Assembly: GCF_000214355.1 (NCBI RefSeq)
Contig: NC_015577.1
Coordinates: 434,001-498,000 of the forward strand
DNA from: Leadbettera azotonutricia ZAS-9
GTDB taxonomy: Bacteria > Spirochaetota > Spirochaetia > Treponematales > Breznakiellaceae
Direction: 5' to 3'
Length of the DNA: 64,000 nucleotides
Positions within the stretch are counted from its first letter, which is position 1. The number at the start of each line of letters is the position of its first letter. Of this stretch, positions 41,272 to 50,562 are shown one piece after another. Under the pieces are notes generated by a model. It was not told the origin of the DNA. It worked only from the letters and a program-made list of their open reading frames with translations, and did no database searches. Made by a program: the position numbers and the translations under genes.

Positions 41272-41445
41272 AAGATGAATTCAGGAATTCATCAAACAAG
41301 ATGATTTTGATCCGGGGAATTCATCAGTTAAGATGAATTCAAGGATTCATCAAACAAGATGATTTTGACCTGGGGAATTCATCAGTTAAGATGAATTCGG
41401 AAATTCATCAAACAAGATGATTTTGATCCGGGAAATTCATCAGTT
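41272..41445. repeat. Tandem array of 58-base units with inverted GATGAATTC sites
   Basis: Three units of exactly 58 bases (41272, 41330, 41388) and the start of a fourth (41446). Each holds AGATGAATTC, then its inverse GAATTCATC, then AGATGATTTTGATC, then GAATTCATC again, so up to 13 half-sites alternate in direction. It lies between an XRE gene and the next gene's -10. Operator array likely. Confidence 0.85.
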
Positions 41446-41491
41446 AAGATGAGTAGTTCCAGGCATCTTAACGCCCCGAATCCATTTATAG

Positions 41492-41497
41492 TATAAT
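41492..41497 (+). promoter_or_regulatory. TATAAT box of barrel gene
   Basis: Perfect TATAAT 14 bases before ATG 41512; no good -35, which suits an activated promoter. The repeat array ends about 45 bases upstream. Confidence 0.45.
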
Positions 41498-41511
41498 CGA
41501 AAAGCGTAAAC

Positions 41512-42522
41512 ATGAAGAAACCGATAACCTTCCATTATATTGCCGCGATCCTTTCGGCTTTCCTGGCCTTGATCCCCGCAAAGGCCGCAGCGGAAGGGGC
41601 AGTCCTTCAGGATACGGCCTCTTCGGGCGGCATCACGGCCTCCACCGATCTAAAGCTTCAAGTCTCCACTATGCCGGAAGCCAAGGCGGGCATTACCCAG
41701 AGCTTCACTTTTCCCTTCCTTCAGGGGGAAGGCCCTCTTACCCAGGACAACAACATCAGGCTGTCTGTCACTGCGGAGGCGACGCCGATTTCGCTTAACG
41801 CCATTGGGGAAGCCTTGTGGACTCCTGTTGCCTTCCTGCAGGTGGCCGGCGGCGGACGGCTTGGATCGGGGTGGAATATCAACCTTTTCGGCAAGGAGAT
41901 ATACGGCATAGGCATCAATCACCGGGGGGAGGATATGGGCGACGGAAAGCATCACCGGGAAGTAATATCCGGGGAACCTTTCGACAGCTTGATGTGGAGG
42001 CTTTATGGCGGCCTGGCCCTGCAGTTCGACCTGGCGGCGATTATTCCGGGCGACTGGAACCACATCCTGTTCCGGGCATACAACGAAGGCCGCTACAACG
42101 TCTACAACAGGGCGGCCAACGGCGAACCCTGGGTTTTCGAGAACGATCAGGGAAGGAACCGCAATGGCTGGACCTGGTACGGCGCCTATGTCCTGGGTTA
42201 TCAGATGCCCCTCTCCCCGGTGTTGGACACCATAGCCTTCATGGTGGAGACCGATAAAAATTTCTACAATAATCCAAAAGGAGCGGGATGGGGGGACGAT
42301 TTGACCCGCTGGATCTTCTCGATGCTCTTCAATTTTACCATAACCCCCCGCTTCGGGCTTGTCCTGGCTATTCAGGTAAGGACTTTAAACAACTATGGGA
42401 CAAGCGATCTTGAAAACCGGGAAGGCATTTATTACCAGGATCTGGAGCTCAGCGATAAATACGGCAAGCAACGGCTTGCCTTTTACCGGACTGCGCTGAT
42501 TATGAGCTATAAGCTGAGGTAA
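41512..42522 (+). CDS. Probable outer-membrane beta-barrel protein
   Basis: 336 residues. Signal peptide with cleavage after AKAAAE near residue 28. The rest has alternating strands with aromatic edges (AYNEGRYNVYN, WTWYGAYVLGYQMPL, FYRTALIMSYKLR), ending in an aromatic strand like barrel proteins. No family recognised. There is no clear ribosome site. The repeat array just upstream suggests strict regulation. Confidence 0.65.
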   Translation: MKKPITFHYIAAILSAFLALIPAKAAAEGAVLQDTASSGGITASTDLKLQVSTMPEAKAGITQSFTFPFLQGEGPLTQDNNIRLSVTAEATPISLNAIGEALWTPVAFLQVAGGGRLGSGWNINLFGKEIYGIGINHRGEDMGDGKHHREVISGEPFDSLMWRLYGGLALQFDLAAIIPGDWNHILFRAYNEGRYNVYNRAANGEPWVFENDQGRNRNGWTWYGAYVLGYQMPLSPVLDTIAFMVETDKNFYNNPKGAGWGDDLTRWIFSMLFNFTITPRFGLVLAIQVRTLNNYGTSDLENREGIYYQDLELSDKYGKQRLAFYRTALIMSYKLR

Positions 42523-42568
42523 ATTCGGAAGAAATACCGATAATAGTTACAGATAAGGGGTTGACTAT

Positions 42569-42598
42569 TTGACAGCCCCGGAAATTATCTGCTATAAT
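42569..42598 (+). promoter_or_regulatory. Promoter of M23 peptidase operon
   Basis: TTGACA (42569-42574), 18 bases, TATAAT (42593-42598). The leader is about 38 bases with AGAGGTG before the GTG start. Confidence 0.75.
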
Positions 42599-42642
42599 CA
42601 TCTTTGCTGAAGGGTGATTAACAAAGTTTTAAGAGGTGATGC

Positions 42643-43686
42643 GTGGCGTCTGTCCATGAGTACAAGCGGTTTGAAAACAGCCTCGTCCAAAAGGTGAAGA
42701 ACGGCGCTTCTGTAGCTGCCGGAGCTGTTGCCGCGTTCTTTAAAGCCATAGGCAGAGCCATAACCCGGCGCTATACGGTGGTTCTTGTTCCCCACTCGGA
42801 AAAAAAGGTCTATAACCTCCATATCACGGTTTTTTCGATATTTTGCTTTTTCCTGGTCCTGGCAGGCGTTCTGGGCGCCTTCTTCTGGTACGGGGCTTCC
42901 TATAACCACACCAGGGGCACCCTGGCCGACAAGAACACCCGCCTAAGAGACACACAGGCAAGCCTGGATCAGCTCCGGGACGAGGTTACCCAGCTTTTAC
43001 GGGAGGCCAGGAATTTTGAGCCTGCCCTGAGTTCCACCCTTTCGACCCTGGGCGCCGATGTAAAAGGCATCAACAACACTGCGGTGGCTTCCGCCGGCGA
43101 CCTTTCATCTTTCTTCGATATAAAAGAGACCCCCGAGGGCATCATCCAGGAAGTTGAGGATGTGCGCCGCCTTTCGGAATACCTTGCCGCTGCTTCCGGG
43201 CCGGTCAAGGAAATCGGCACCCTGCTCGATTCCCAGAGCGCCCTCCTCACCGAGATTCCTTCTATATGGCCCATCAAAGGCGGCATCGGCCATGTCTCCA
43301 TGTTCTTCGGGCAGAACGAAAACCCCTTCACCGGACAGTACTATATCCATAAGGGCATAGACCTCTCCACCTACCGCCAGGGCGATCCCATACTGGCAAC
43401 TGCGGACGGACAGGTTGTGGCGGTGGAATTTGAACAGGGCGGCTTCGGCAACAATGTCATTATACGGCACAAGCACGGCTTTTATACCCGCTACGGACAT
43501 ATGCTTTCCTTCAGGGTGAAGGCGGGCCAGCGGGTGCAGCAGGGCGAAGTGATTGGCTACATAGGCAATACCGGCCTTTCCACAGGGCCCCATGTCCATT
43601 ACGAGGTTCACATCGGGTCCGATGTGGTTGACCCCTTCAAATACCTCAATATCCGTTCCAGCATAGCCAAACCTGGCGCCAAGTAG
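42643..43686 (+). CDS. M23 (LytM) family peptidase
   Basis: 347 residues, GTG start. One membrane helix (about 62-85), a coiled coil (90-130), a helical region, then the M23 domain with His236 and Asp240 (HKGIDLS), GFYTRYGHML, and His317/His319 (GPHVHYE), all zinc ligands or catalytic. It cuts peptidoglycan cross-links or, as a LytM factor, activates amidases. It heads a run with the bactofilin gene, as is common, since bactofilin places such enzymes. Confidence 0.9.
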   Translation: MASVHEYKRFENSLVQKVKNGASVAAGAVAAFFKAIGRAITRRYTVVLVPHSEKKVYNLHITVFSIFCFFLVLAGVLGAFFWYGASYNHTRGTLADKNTRLRDTQASLDQLRDEVTQLLREARNFEPALSSTLSTLGADVKGINNTAVASAGDLSSFFDIKETPEGIIQEVEDVRRLSEYLAAASGPVKEIGTLLDSQSALLTEIPSIWPIKGGIGHVSMFFGQNENPFTGQYYIHKGIDLSTYRQGDPILATADGQVVAVEFEQGGFGNNVIIRHKHGFYTRYGHMLSFRVKAGQRVQQGEVIGYIGNTGLSTGPHVHYEVHIGSDVVDPFKYLNIRSSIAKPGAK

Positions 43687-43693
43687 ATCCTCT

Positions 43694-44140
43694 ATGACCA
43701 TTCACGAAGATTTCTCCATTAATACCATCATCGGTCCCGGCACAAATGTTTCCGGCGACATAGAATCCGGGGGCTTCACCCGGGTGGACGGCAATATACT
43801 GGGGGATGTCAAAGCCAAAGGCCGGGTTGTCATAGGCGAACGGGCCAGGATGAGGAGCAATGTGTCGGGCACCTATGTTACCGTGGGCGGCGTGGTCTGC
43901 GGGAATGTGCTGGCGTCGGAAAGGCTCGTCATACTTGCCACGGGCCTTGTAATGGGCGACATCATCACCCGGCGCATCCAGGCTGACGAAGGCTGCCTCA
44001 TACACGGCAAGGTCAAGGTGTGCAAAAACGACGAAGCCTGGAACAAGGCCATTGCCGAATACCGCGATATTTCGGGCTTCAGGGAATCCCACGGCAGGGA
44101 ACATGCGACAGCCGCTGCCTTTGCAAAGAACCATGGATAA
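43694..44140 (+). CDS. Bactofilin
   Basis: 148 residues. A central right-handed beta helix with repeating GN..GDV..KG.VVIGERA, GNVLASERLVI and GDIITRRIQ turns. Bactofilins form filaments under the membrane and guide wall enzymes; in helical bacteria they affect cell shape. It follows the M23 gene by seven bases and its stop overlaps the YaaR gene. Confidence 0.9.
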   Translation: MTIHEDFSINTIIGPGTNVSGDIESGGFTRVDGNILGDVKAKGRVVIGERARMRSNVSGTYVTVGGVVCGNVLASERLVILATGLVMGDIITRRIQADEGCLIHGKVKVCKNDEAWNKAIAEYRDISGFRESHGREHATAAAFAKNHG

Positions 44141-44711
44141 GGTCGATTTAACAAGCAACCCTGCATCGTTATTGAACTCCCAGCTTTTCAACAACCCAAA
44201 AACGCAAGCCAAGAAATCCAGGGGAAAAGGCGGCATCGATGCGGCCCGTTTTTCCGATGCCCCGGAACGCTCCTTCCTCGAAGCCCTGGGGGATTTAGGC
44301 CCGCTAAAAGACACCAGCCCCTCGGAAGAAGCAGTGCAGCAGCTTCTGGACAATGTCCGCAGCACTGGGGACGATCTTAAAAACAGGCCTTTCCCTGGCG
44401 AAATTCTCAACTATAAAAAGGCAGTGCGCGATTTTATCCACTATGTGGTGGAGAACAGCTATGCCCTGGTAGAAAGCGCCGGCATACCAAATGCGCAGAA
44501 ACCAGGCTACAAAGGCTCCCTCCGGGAAGACCGCATAAAACAGATTCATTATCATAGCATTCAAGTCATAGACCGCAAGCTGGACGAGCTTGCCGCGAGC
44601 ATACTTTCGGGGCAGGCAAGCCGGATGGACCGGGTTGCGAAGCTCGATGAAATTACAGGCCTCTTGGTAGACCTGACCATTACAGGTAAAATAAAGGAAA
44701 GAGATGAGTGA
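44133..44711 (+). CDS. YaaR/DUF327-family protein
   Basis: 192 residues from ATG 44133, which overlaps the bactofilin stop. A disordered start, then a helical domain (about 60-190) with NRPFPGEILNYKKAVRDFIH and HSIQVIDRKLDELAASIL typical of DUF327. Function not known in the family. It overlaps the PSP1 gene by eight bases. Confidence 0.8.
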   Translation: MDKVDLTSNPASLLNSQLFNNPKTQAKKSRGKGGIDAARFSDAPERSFLEALGDLGPLKDTSPSEEAVQQLLDNVRSTGDDLKNRPFPGEILNYKKAVRDFIHYVVENSYALVESAGIPNAQKPGYKGSLREDRIKQIHYHSIQVIDRKLDELAASILSGQASRMDRVAKLDEITGLLVDLTITGKIKERDE

Positions 44712-45669
44712 TCAGGACAGCTACGAAGATATAATAGAAGACGAGATGGACGAAGACATCTCCTCCCTGGAGGACAAACCCCAGGATGAGGAAACATCTT
44801 CAGTCATCACCGGCGAAGACCTCGGCTCGCTGAACCCGGATACCCCGGTCTACCGCTTAAGGCTTGTCTATTCCAACGAGACCTTCCTGGCAGTCTGGCC
44901 CGGCGAAGCGCTCTTGCCTGGGGGTATGGTGGTGCTGCCTACCCGGTATGGCAGGGACTTGGCCCAGGTCATAGGCCCTATACAAAAACATGGCCAAGCC
45001 ATGGGCGAATTCGCCAAAATAGACAGGCCCGCCTCCGGCGAGGATTTGGAAAAAGCCAAATCCCACAAAGAGCAGGAAAAAGAAGCTTTCAGTATTTGCA
45101 GGGAAAAAATAAAAGACCACCGCCTGGAAATGAAGCTTGTTTCGGTCCACTACCTTTTGGAAGAATCAAAAATCCTCTTCTTCTTTACCGCAGAAAACCG
45201 GGTGGACTTTAGGGAACTGGTAAAAGATCTGGTAGGGATTTTCAAAACCCGCATAGAGCTGCGCCAGATCGGCGTGCGGGATGAATCCCGGGTAGTGGGC
45301 GGCCTCGGGGTCTGCGGGAGGGGCTATTGCTGCCATGCGGTCTCGGACAAGCTCAAGCCTGTGTCAATCAAAATGGCAAAGGATCAGAACCTCTCCCTCA
45401 ATTCCATGAAGATCTCGGGCCCCTGCGGAAGGCTTCTCTGCTGCCTCTCGTACGAACACCTTTTCTACAATGAGCAGCGCCGCATCATACCCCAGGAAGG
45501 CTGCAAAATCTCCTTTGACGGCTCTGTCTGGAAAGTTACCGAAGTGAACGTGGTGCTCGGAAAGCTCAAGCTGGTCACCGAAGATGGCAGATACATGCAG
45601 CTCCCCACCTCGGCTTTTGAAAAAGCCGAAGGCCGCTGGAGCGTCAAGCCCGGGTCAGCTGCACTATAA
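44704..45669 (+). CDS. PSP1-domain protein (RicT/YaaT-like)
   Basis: 321 residues. An acidic start of about 45 residues, then PSP1 domain with VVLPTRYGRDLAQV, FFTAENRVDFRELVKDL, GVCGRGYCCH and CGRLLCCLSYEH. The Cys motifs hold Fe-S clusters in the Bacillus RicT protein, which takes part in mRNA processing. Order YaaR then YaaT-like is also found in Bacillus. Confidence 0.88.
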   Translation: MSDQDSYEDIIEDEMDEDISSLEDKPQDEETSSVITGEDLGSLNPDTPVYRLRLVYSNETFLAVWPGEALLPGGMVVLPTRYGRDLAQVIGPIQKHGQAMGEFAKIDRPASGEDLEKAKSHKEQEKEAFSICREKIKDHRLEMKLVSVHYLLEESKILFFFTAENRVDFRELVKDLVGIFKTRIELRQIGVRDESRVVGGLGVCGRGYCCHAVSDKLKPVSIKMAKDQNLSLNSMKISGPCGRLLCCLSYEHLFYNEQRRIIPQEGCKISFDGSVWKVTEVNVVLGKLKLVTEDGRYMQLPTSAFEKAEGRWSVKPGSAAL

Positions 45670-45934
45670 ATTCTTCAAGATGCTTAAGGCCCGAAATATC
45701 CAGGGTGTAGAAGATATTCTTCCCGATTTTGTGCCGCGCAACAAGACTGGATTCACAGAGTATTTTCATGTGATGGGAAAGGGTCGGCTGGGAAAAGGGG
45801 AATTTCTTGAGCAGCGACGCGGCGCTCATCGTATCTTGAGGGTGGGTACTCCTTTTATCCATCAATAAACCAATAATCTCGAGCCTGTGCTCATCGCCCA
45901 GGGCACGGAAAAGCCTTTCGTAGTTCTTTAACAT
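45644..45934 (-). CDS. ArsR-family regulator
   Basis: 96 residues. YERLFRALGDEHRLEIIGLL, ASLLKKFPFSQPTLSHHMKI and ARHKIGKNIFYTLD are the winged helix of the ArsR family. The usual metal Cys motif on helix 3 is absent (Cys only at CESS), so the signal is unlikely to be arsenite. Its end overlaps the PSP1 gene by 26 bases, and its start overlaps the small upstream gene. Confidence 0.85.
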   Translation of the reverse strand: MLKNYERLFRALGDEHRLEIIGLLMDKRSTHPQDTMSAASLLKKFPFSQPTLSHHMKILCESSLVARHKIGKNIFYTLDISGLKHLEEFIVQLTRA

Positions 45935-46104
45935 TTATCCCTCTTTCTTGGGTCCTGCTTTTTCTTTCGGGCAAAAGATCCCTTGGCTGCCTTTCGTGCA
46001 GCTTCTTCGGCAGTCTGGGCAATCTTTGCGCAGCGCAGAAGCCCGGCTTGATTATCCGGGTTTAGGGTCCTAAATACTTTCAAAAGCTCGCTTTTTTCTT
46101 TCAT
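45928..46104 (-). CDS. Small basic protein before ArsR gene
   Basis: 58 residues from ATG 46104; earlier starts are possible. Helical, ending in a Lys/Arg-rich tail, so it may bind nucleic acid. It overlaps the ArsR gene by seven bases. No family recognised. Confidence 0.45.
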   Translation of the reverse strand: MKEKSELLKVFRTLNPDNQAGLLRCAKIAQTAEEAARKAAKGSFARKKKQDPRKRDKC

Positions 46105-46180
46105 TTGATAATCCATTGAATGATAAATATAAATCATCAGATGAACTATGTCAATTATACTGCTGCTCAAGGGCTTTTTC

Positions 46181-46210
46181 TTGCATTTCTTTTTGAAAAG
46201 ATGGTATCAT
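46181..46210 (+). promoter_or_regulatory. Leaderless promoter of XRE gene
   Basis: TTGCAT (46181-46186), 18 bases, TATCAT (46205-46210); the seventh base after it is the A of ATG 46217. Confidence 0.6.
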
Positions 46211-46216
46211 GCATGA

Positions 46217-46540
46217 ATGAATCATCGGGTTGCCGAAATACGCAAAGAACTCGACCTCAACCAGGAAGAATTTGCTGACCGCCTGGGCTTAAAGCAAACC
46301 GCCCTCTCCATGATCGAATCGGGGAAGAACGCCCTGACCGAGAAGAATATCAAAATAATCTGCTCCGTCCTCAATGTAAGCGAAACCTGGCTGCGCACTG
46401 GCATAGGTCCCATGTTCGAGGCATCCCCATACGAAAAAGAATTTTTTGCTGTTTATAAAACCCTGCTCCCCGAGACCCAGAAGGCGCTGCTCAAATTTGC
46501 GAAGGAGCTGCTCAAGGTACAGAAAAAGACGGCGAAGTAG
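46217..46540 (+). CDS. XRE-family regulator
   Basis: 107 residues. Helix-turn-helix AEIRKELDLNQEEFADRLGL, KQTALSMIESGKNALTEKN, then LNVSETWLRTGIGPMFE, and a dimer helix (ALLKFAKELLKVQKK). It is of the same general type as the regulators in the island but not close. Leaderless. The pyrG promoter begins 13 bases after its stop. Confidence 0.88.
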   Translation: MNHRVAEIRKELDLNQEEFADRLGLKQTALSMIESGKNALTEKNIKIICSVLNVSETWLRTGIGPMFEASPYEKEFFAVYKTLLPETQKALLKFAKELLKVQKKTAK

Positions 46541-46552
46541 CCCTGTCCCTCA

Positions 46553-46581
46553 TTGACCAAATCTCCCCTCCCCGCGATAAT
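46553..46581 (+). promoter_or_regulatory. Near-leaderless promoter of pyrG
   Basis: TTGACC (46553-46558), 17 bases, GATAAT (46576-46581); the start would be near 46588, two bases before the ATG. Confidence 0.6.
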
Positions 46582-46589
46582 GTTTCTAC

Positions 46590-48224
46590 ATGAACAAGTT
46601 TATTTTCGTCTCCGGCGGGGTTTGCTCCAGCCTTGGGAAAGGCGTTGCAGCCTCTTCCCTGGGGGCTTTGCTGGAAGGGCGGGGGCTTAATGTCCGAATG
46701 GTGAAATGCGATCCCTATATCAATGTCGATGCGGGGACCATGAGCCCCTACCAGCACGGGGAAGTTTATGTAACCGATGACGGGGCCGAAACTGATCTGG
46801 ATCTGGGGAATTACGCGCGTTTCACGTCGAGCCCCCTCTCCAAGGCCAACTCGGTGACCACGGGGCAGGTTTATGAATCGGTAATCAAAAAAGAGCGGGA
46901 GGGGCGTTACCTGGGGCGCTGTGTCCAGGTTATCCCCCATATAACCGACGAGATAAAGGCGCGCATCCAGGCGGTTGCCAAGGAAGATACGGACACGGAT
47001 ATTGTCATCGTGGAGATTGGCGGCACTGTGGGGGATATCGAATCCATCCCCTTCCTCGAGGCTGCCAGGCAGCTTATCCACGAGGCGGGGCGGGGCAATG
47101 CGATTTCGGTGCACCTCACGTTGATACCTGAAGTCGCGGGGGGAGAACTCAAGACCAAGCCCACCCAGCACTCGGTGAAGGCTATGCAGGAACAGGGGAT
47201 TCAGCCGGATGTGCTTATCTGCCGCGCGCCGGTTATGCTCGACGAGGCTACCCGCCGCAAGATCGGGCTCTTTACCAATATGGAAAGCGACGCGGTTTTC
47301 ACTTCTTACGATATTGACACTACCATTTATGAAATTCCCCTGGTGTTCTACGAGCAGAAGCTCGATCAGGTCGTGCTGAAGAAGCTCGGCATCGAGGCCA
47401 GGCATGCGAATCTCAAGTCCTGGCACTCCATGATGGATCGTTTCCGAAACCGCAAGGGCAAGGTAAGGATAGGCATTGTGGGCAAATATATGGAACTCCA
47501 CGATTCTTACAAATCTGTGTACGAAGCCCTCTTCCATTCGGGGCTGGAATGCGGCGTGGAAGTAGAATTGGTGAAGATAGATTCGGCTCGGCTCGAAGAG
47601 TCCGAGCCTGCGGAAAGCATACTGGGCGCAAAGGCGCTGGGGGGCGGCATTGACGGCATACTTGTCCCGGGCGGATTTGGCCAGAGGGGGATCAAGGGCA
47701 TGGTCAAGGCTTCGGCCTGGGCGAGGAACAACAAGATCCCCTACTTCGGTATATGCCTGGGCATGCAGATCATGGTGATCGACTGGGGCCGCAATGTGCT
47801 GGGCTGGGAGGACGCTGATTCCACAGAGTTCAACCAGGATACCAAGCACCCGGTGGTGGGCCTTTTGGAAGAGCAGATTGATGTGAAAAACTACGGCGGC
47901 ACCATGCGGCTTGGGGCAAGCCTTTCTTTTGCCCAGAGCGGCAGCAAATTCCTTGCGGCGTATAAAGAACCCAAGGTCTCGGAACGCCATCGACACCGTT
48001 ACGAATTTGCCAATATATACCGCAAGGAAATGACTGAAACGGGTTTAAAGATTGGCGCCCTCACCGAAGACGGCAGCCTTGTGGAATGCGTGGAATGGCC
48101 CAACCATCCCTGGGGTTTGGGTGTCCAGTTCCATCCGGAATTCAAATCCAAGCCCACAGCCGCAAGCCCCCTCTTTAGGGATTTTATCGCCGCTGCCAGG
48201 GATGTAAAGCAGACAAAAGGCTAG
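46590..48224 (+). CDS. pyrG: CTP synthase
   Basis: 544 residues. Start KFIFVSGGVCSSLGKGVAAS with the ATP loop, then CDPYINVDAGTMSPYQHGEV; the C-terminal glutamine amidotransferase domain has Cys389 (FGICLGMQIM) and the late VQFHPEFKSKP His/Glu pair. It turns UTP, ATP and glutamine into CTP. Full length. It is followed after one base by lptA, an order common in spirochaetes and many Gram-negatives. Confidence 0.97.
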   Translation: MNKFIFVSGGVCSSLGKGVAASSLGALLEGRGLNVRMVKCDPYINVDAGTMSPYQHGEVYVTDDGAETDLDLGNYARFTSSPLSKANSVTTGQVYESVIKKEREGRYLGRCVQVIPHITDEIKARIQAVAKEDTDTDIVIVEIGGTVGDIESIPFLEAARQLIHEAGRGNAISVHLTLIPEVAGGELKTKPTQHSVKAMQEQGIQPDVLICRAPVMLDEATRRKIGLFTNMESDAVFTSYDIDTTIYEIPLVFYEQKLDQVVLKKLGIEARHANLKSWHSMMDRFRNRKGKVRIGIVGKYMELHDSYKSVYEALFHSGLECGVEVELVKIDSARLEESEPAESILGAKALGGGIDGILVPGGFGQRGIKGMVKASAWARNNKIPYFGICLGMQIMVIDWGRNVLGWEDADSTEFNQDTKHPVVGLLEEQIDVKNYGGTMRLGASLSFAQSGSKFLAAYKEPKVSERHRHRYEFANIYRKEMTETGLKIGALTEDGSLVECVEWPNHPWGLGVQFHPEFKSKPTAASPLFRDFIAAARDVKQTKG

Positions 48225-48225
48225 C

Positions 48226-48834
48226 ATGAAAACAATTGCTCTTTTCCTGTTGGCAGCAATACTCATAGTTCCGTCATGGGCTGACACTTTTACATTTAAA
48301 GCGGATCGCATGTCAGGCGGTAAGGCTTCGGGGAGGGAGATAACCGTACTGGTCGGAAATGCCGAGGTAAGGTCGGACAAGCTGCTGCTCAAGGCTGACC
48401 GTATTGAGATACAGGGGGAGGACAATCAATTCATAGACTGCACCGGCAATGTTACGGGCATGGAAGAAGAGAAGAATATTTTCTTCCAGACCGACAGGCT
48501 CCGCTATGACCGGACCCTCAAGATTGCACGGCTCGAGGGGAACTCCTCCCTGGAAGACAGGAAAAATGAAATCGTAGCCAAGGGCAGGTTCATCGAATAC
48601 GACGATCAGGCCGAGGTTACGGTGTTCCAGATTTCGGTGCGCCTTTTTAAGGACAATTTGGTCTGCCGTTCAGAATACGCAGTATACCGGAGGACTGAAA
48701 AAATCCTCGACCTCTCGGGGTTTCCGGTGGTCTATAAAAAAGACGACGAATTCCGGGCGGATAAAATCCGGGTCGATCTTGACACCGACGATGTCACCAT
48801 GGAAGGGGCCGTTTCAGGCTCCATAAAGAATTAG
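48226..48834 (+). CDS. lptA: LptA-like periplasmic protein (OstA domain)
   Basis: 202 residues. Signal peptide ending SWAD near residue 20, then repeated strands of the OstA/LptA jellyroll ([54 protein letters not shown]). It is followed after one base by lptB. LptA carries lipopolysaccharide across the periplasm, but Treponema are thought to lack LPS, so it may move another glycolipid. Confidence 0.82.
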   Translation: MKTIALFLLAAILIVPSWADTFTFKADRMSGGKASGREITVLVGNAEVRSDKLLLKADRIEIQGEDNQFIDCTGNVTGMEEEKNIFFQTDRLRYDRTLKIARLEGNSSLEDRKNEIVAKGRFIEYDDQAEVTVFQISVRLFKDNLVCRSEYAVYRRTEKILDLSGFPVVYKKDDEFRADKIRVDLDTDDVTMEGAVSGSIKN

Positions 48835-48835
48835 C

Positions 48836-49588
48836 ATGCCGGATATAAGCTATGCGCAAGAAGAGCATACCCTCGCTGTAACGGAACTCCGCAAACGTTT
48901 TGGGTTAAAAGAAGTTGTGCGGGGCGTGAATTTCTCCATGCATAACGGAGAAGTGGCAGGCTTGCTGGGGCCCAACGGCGCGGGCAAGACCACCATCTTC
49001 TACATGATAGTCGGTTTTTATAAACCCACCAAGGGCACAGTCACAATGGACAATGCGGATATTACCACCAAGCCCATGTACCGCAGGGCGAGGCAGGGCA
49101 TTGCCTACCTTCCCCAGGAAGCGTCCATATTCCGCAAGCTCACGGTAGAAGAAAACATTTGGGCCATACTCGAAAGCCGCCGCGATATAGACAAGGCTGC
49201 GAAAAAGGAACGTCTCGAATCGCTGCTCGAAGAATTCGGCATTGCCAAGATACGCAAACAATATGGCTTTACACTCTCGGGGGGCGAGCGGCGGCGCACT
49301 GAAATTGCGCGGGCCCTTGCCACTGAACCCAAGTTCCTTCTATTGGACGAGCCTTTTGCGGGAATAGACCCCATTGCGGTTTATGAAATAAAACAAATCA
49401 TACGCCGCCTTGCGGTAAAGGGCATAGGCATACTCATAACAGACCACAATGTGCGGGACACTCTCGAAATTACCACTGAAGCCTTCATCATCAACGAGGG
49501 AACTATTGTTGCGCGGGGCGGACGGGAGGAGATCCTCGCCAACGAAATGGTGCGCGAGATTTACCTTGGCAGCGAGTTCAGGATGTGA
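48836..49588 (+). CDS. lptB: ABC ATPase LptB
   Basis: 250 residues. Walker [11 protein letters not shown]-loop [18 protein letters not shown], signature [15 protein letters not shown], Walker [13 protein letters not shown] and the [13 protein letters not shown] switch, all typical of LptB. No lptF or lptG genes are in the window. The stop overlaps the next start (GTGA). Confidence 0.93.
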   Translation: MPDISYAQEEHTLAVTELRKRFGLKEVVRGVNFSMHNGEVAGLLGPNGAGKTTIFYMIVGFYKPTKGTVTMDNADITTKPMYRRARQGIAYLPQEASIFRKLTVEENIWAILESRRDIDKAAKKERLESLLEEFGIAKIRKQYGFTLSGGERRRTEIARALATEPKFLLLDEPFAGIDPIAVYEIKQIIRRLAVKGIGILITDHNVRDTLEITTEAFIINEGTIVARGGREEILANEMVREIYLGSEFRM

Positions 49589-50562
49589 AAACTCTTCCCC
49601 GGATCCTCATCGCTTTTTTTGGCCTTCTCGCATTGGGGGCATTGCTCCGTTCCCTTCTTCTCATACAGCAGCTCAGGGTAGACAGCAACGAAGTTGGCAG
49701 CGATCCGCTTAACTATCATTTTTCCCTCTATCTCCCGGACAACCGGAATTCTTTTTTCGCAGGCATTATACGGGGGGCCGAACAGGCCGCGGCGGAAATG
49801 AGGGTGGCGGTCTCGATTCATTCGATAGATCCGGCAAAATTCGAGCTTGAAATGGCTTCTTATACTGGTGTCGATGGTATCATTGTATGTCCCTATATGG
49901 ACGACAATTTGGCTCGGCGGCAGCTTGAAAAGATCGGGGCCAACCGCATACCGGCTGTGATCATCAACCACAATGTGCCTCACGATCAGCCCTGGCCATT
50001 CATCGGCACCAACAATTTTGATGTGGGCCGCCGCATAGGCTTGCTTGCGGGGCGCCTCAGCGATGAGCAGGTGCTGCCCGCGGTGGTCTACAGCGACAAA
50101 TCGCCGGGCTTTTACGGCGAGCGGGAACTTGTGGAGATGGGCATCACCGCTGCATTGGGCAGCCGCCTTGGACAGCCCATACTGGGGCTCAGGACCAATC
50201 TGAATCCCCTGGACGCAGAGGAACTGCTCTACCGGCTTTTCAGGAGCGGCGCCTTTGATGCCGCAAATCCCGAAGGGGCGATCAATACCATCATCTTCAC
50301 TGATTCAAATGACACTATTGCTGCTGCCCAAACCCTGGTGGACATGAATCTCGTAGGCCGCATACAGGTTATAGGGTTTGGAGCCGATCCGGCCATCGAA
50401 GAGAATATCAGAAAAGGGGTAATCGCCTGCTCCATACTCATCAATGGCGAACGCATAGGCTACGAAGCCATACGTTCCCTTGAGGCGTTAAAACGCACAG
50501 GCTATACATCGGCCTCAATAAATCCGGAAATCCAGATTATTACCAGGGAAAGCCTCAAATGA
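49585..50562 (+). CDS. Membrane-anchored sugar-binding protein (XylFII-like)
   Basis: 325 residues, GTG start overlapping lptB. An N-terminal hydrophobic helix (about 6-28) without a lipobox anchors a type I periplasmic binding fold ([50 protein letters not shown]). Its gene overlaps a YesM/LytS-like kinase gene. An anchored binding protein next to kinase and YesN-like regulator is the layout of the clostridial XylFII-LytS-YesN xylose sensor, so it probably senses sugar for the kinase rather than feeding a transporter. Confidence 0.82.
   Translation: MKTLPRILIAFFGLLALGALLRSLLLIQQLRVDSNEVGSDPLNYHFSLYLPDNRNSFFAGIIRGAEQAAAEMRVAVSIHSIDPAKFELEMASYTGVDGIIVCPYMDDNLARRQLEKIGANRIPAVIINHNVPHDQPWPFIGTNNFDVGRRIGLLAGRLSDEQVLPAVVYSDKSPGFYGERELVEMGITAALGSRLGQPILGLRTNLNPLDAEELLYRLFRSGAFDAANPEGAINTIIFTDSNDTIAAAQTLVDMNLVGRIQVIGFGADPAIEENIRKGVIACSILINGERIGYEAIRSLEALKRTGYTSASINPEIQIITRESLK

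Noticed and set aside
41272-41460. CRISPR array
   Set aside because: Units are tandem with no unique spacers and no cas genes nearby; the 20372 repeats fail for the same reason.
46512-47996. 494-codon minus-strand frame over pyrG
   Set aside because: Antisense to pyrG; His/Pro-rich composition is an effect of codon use.
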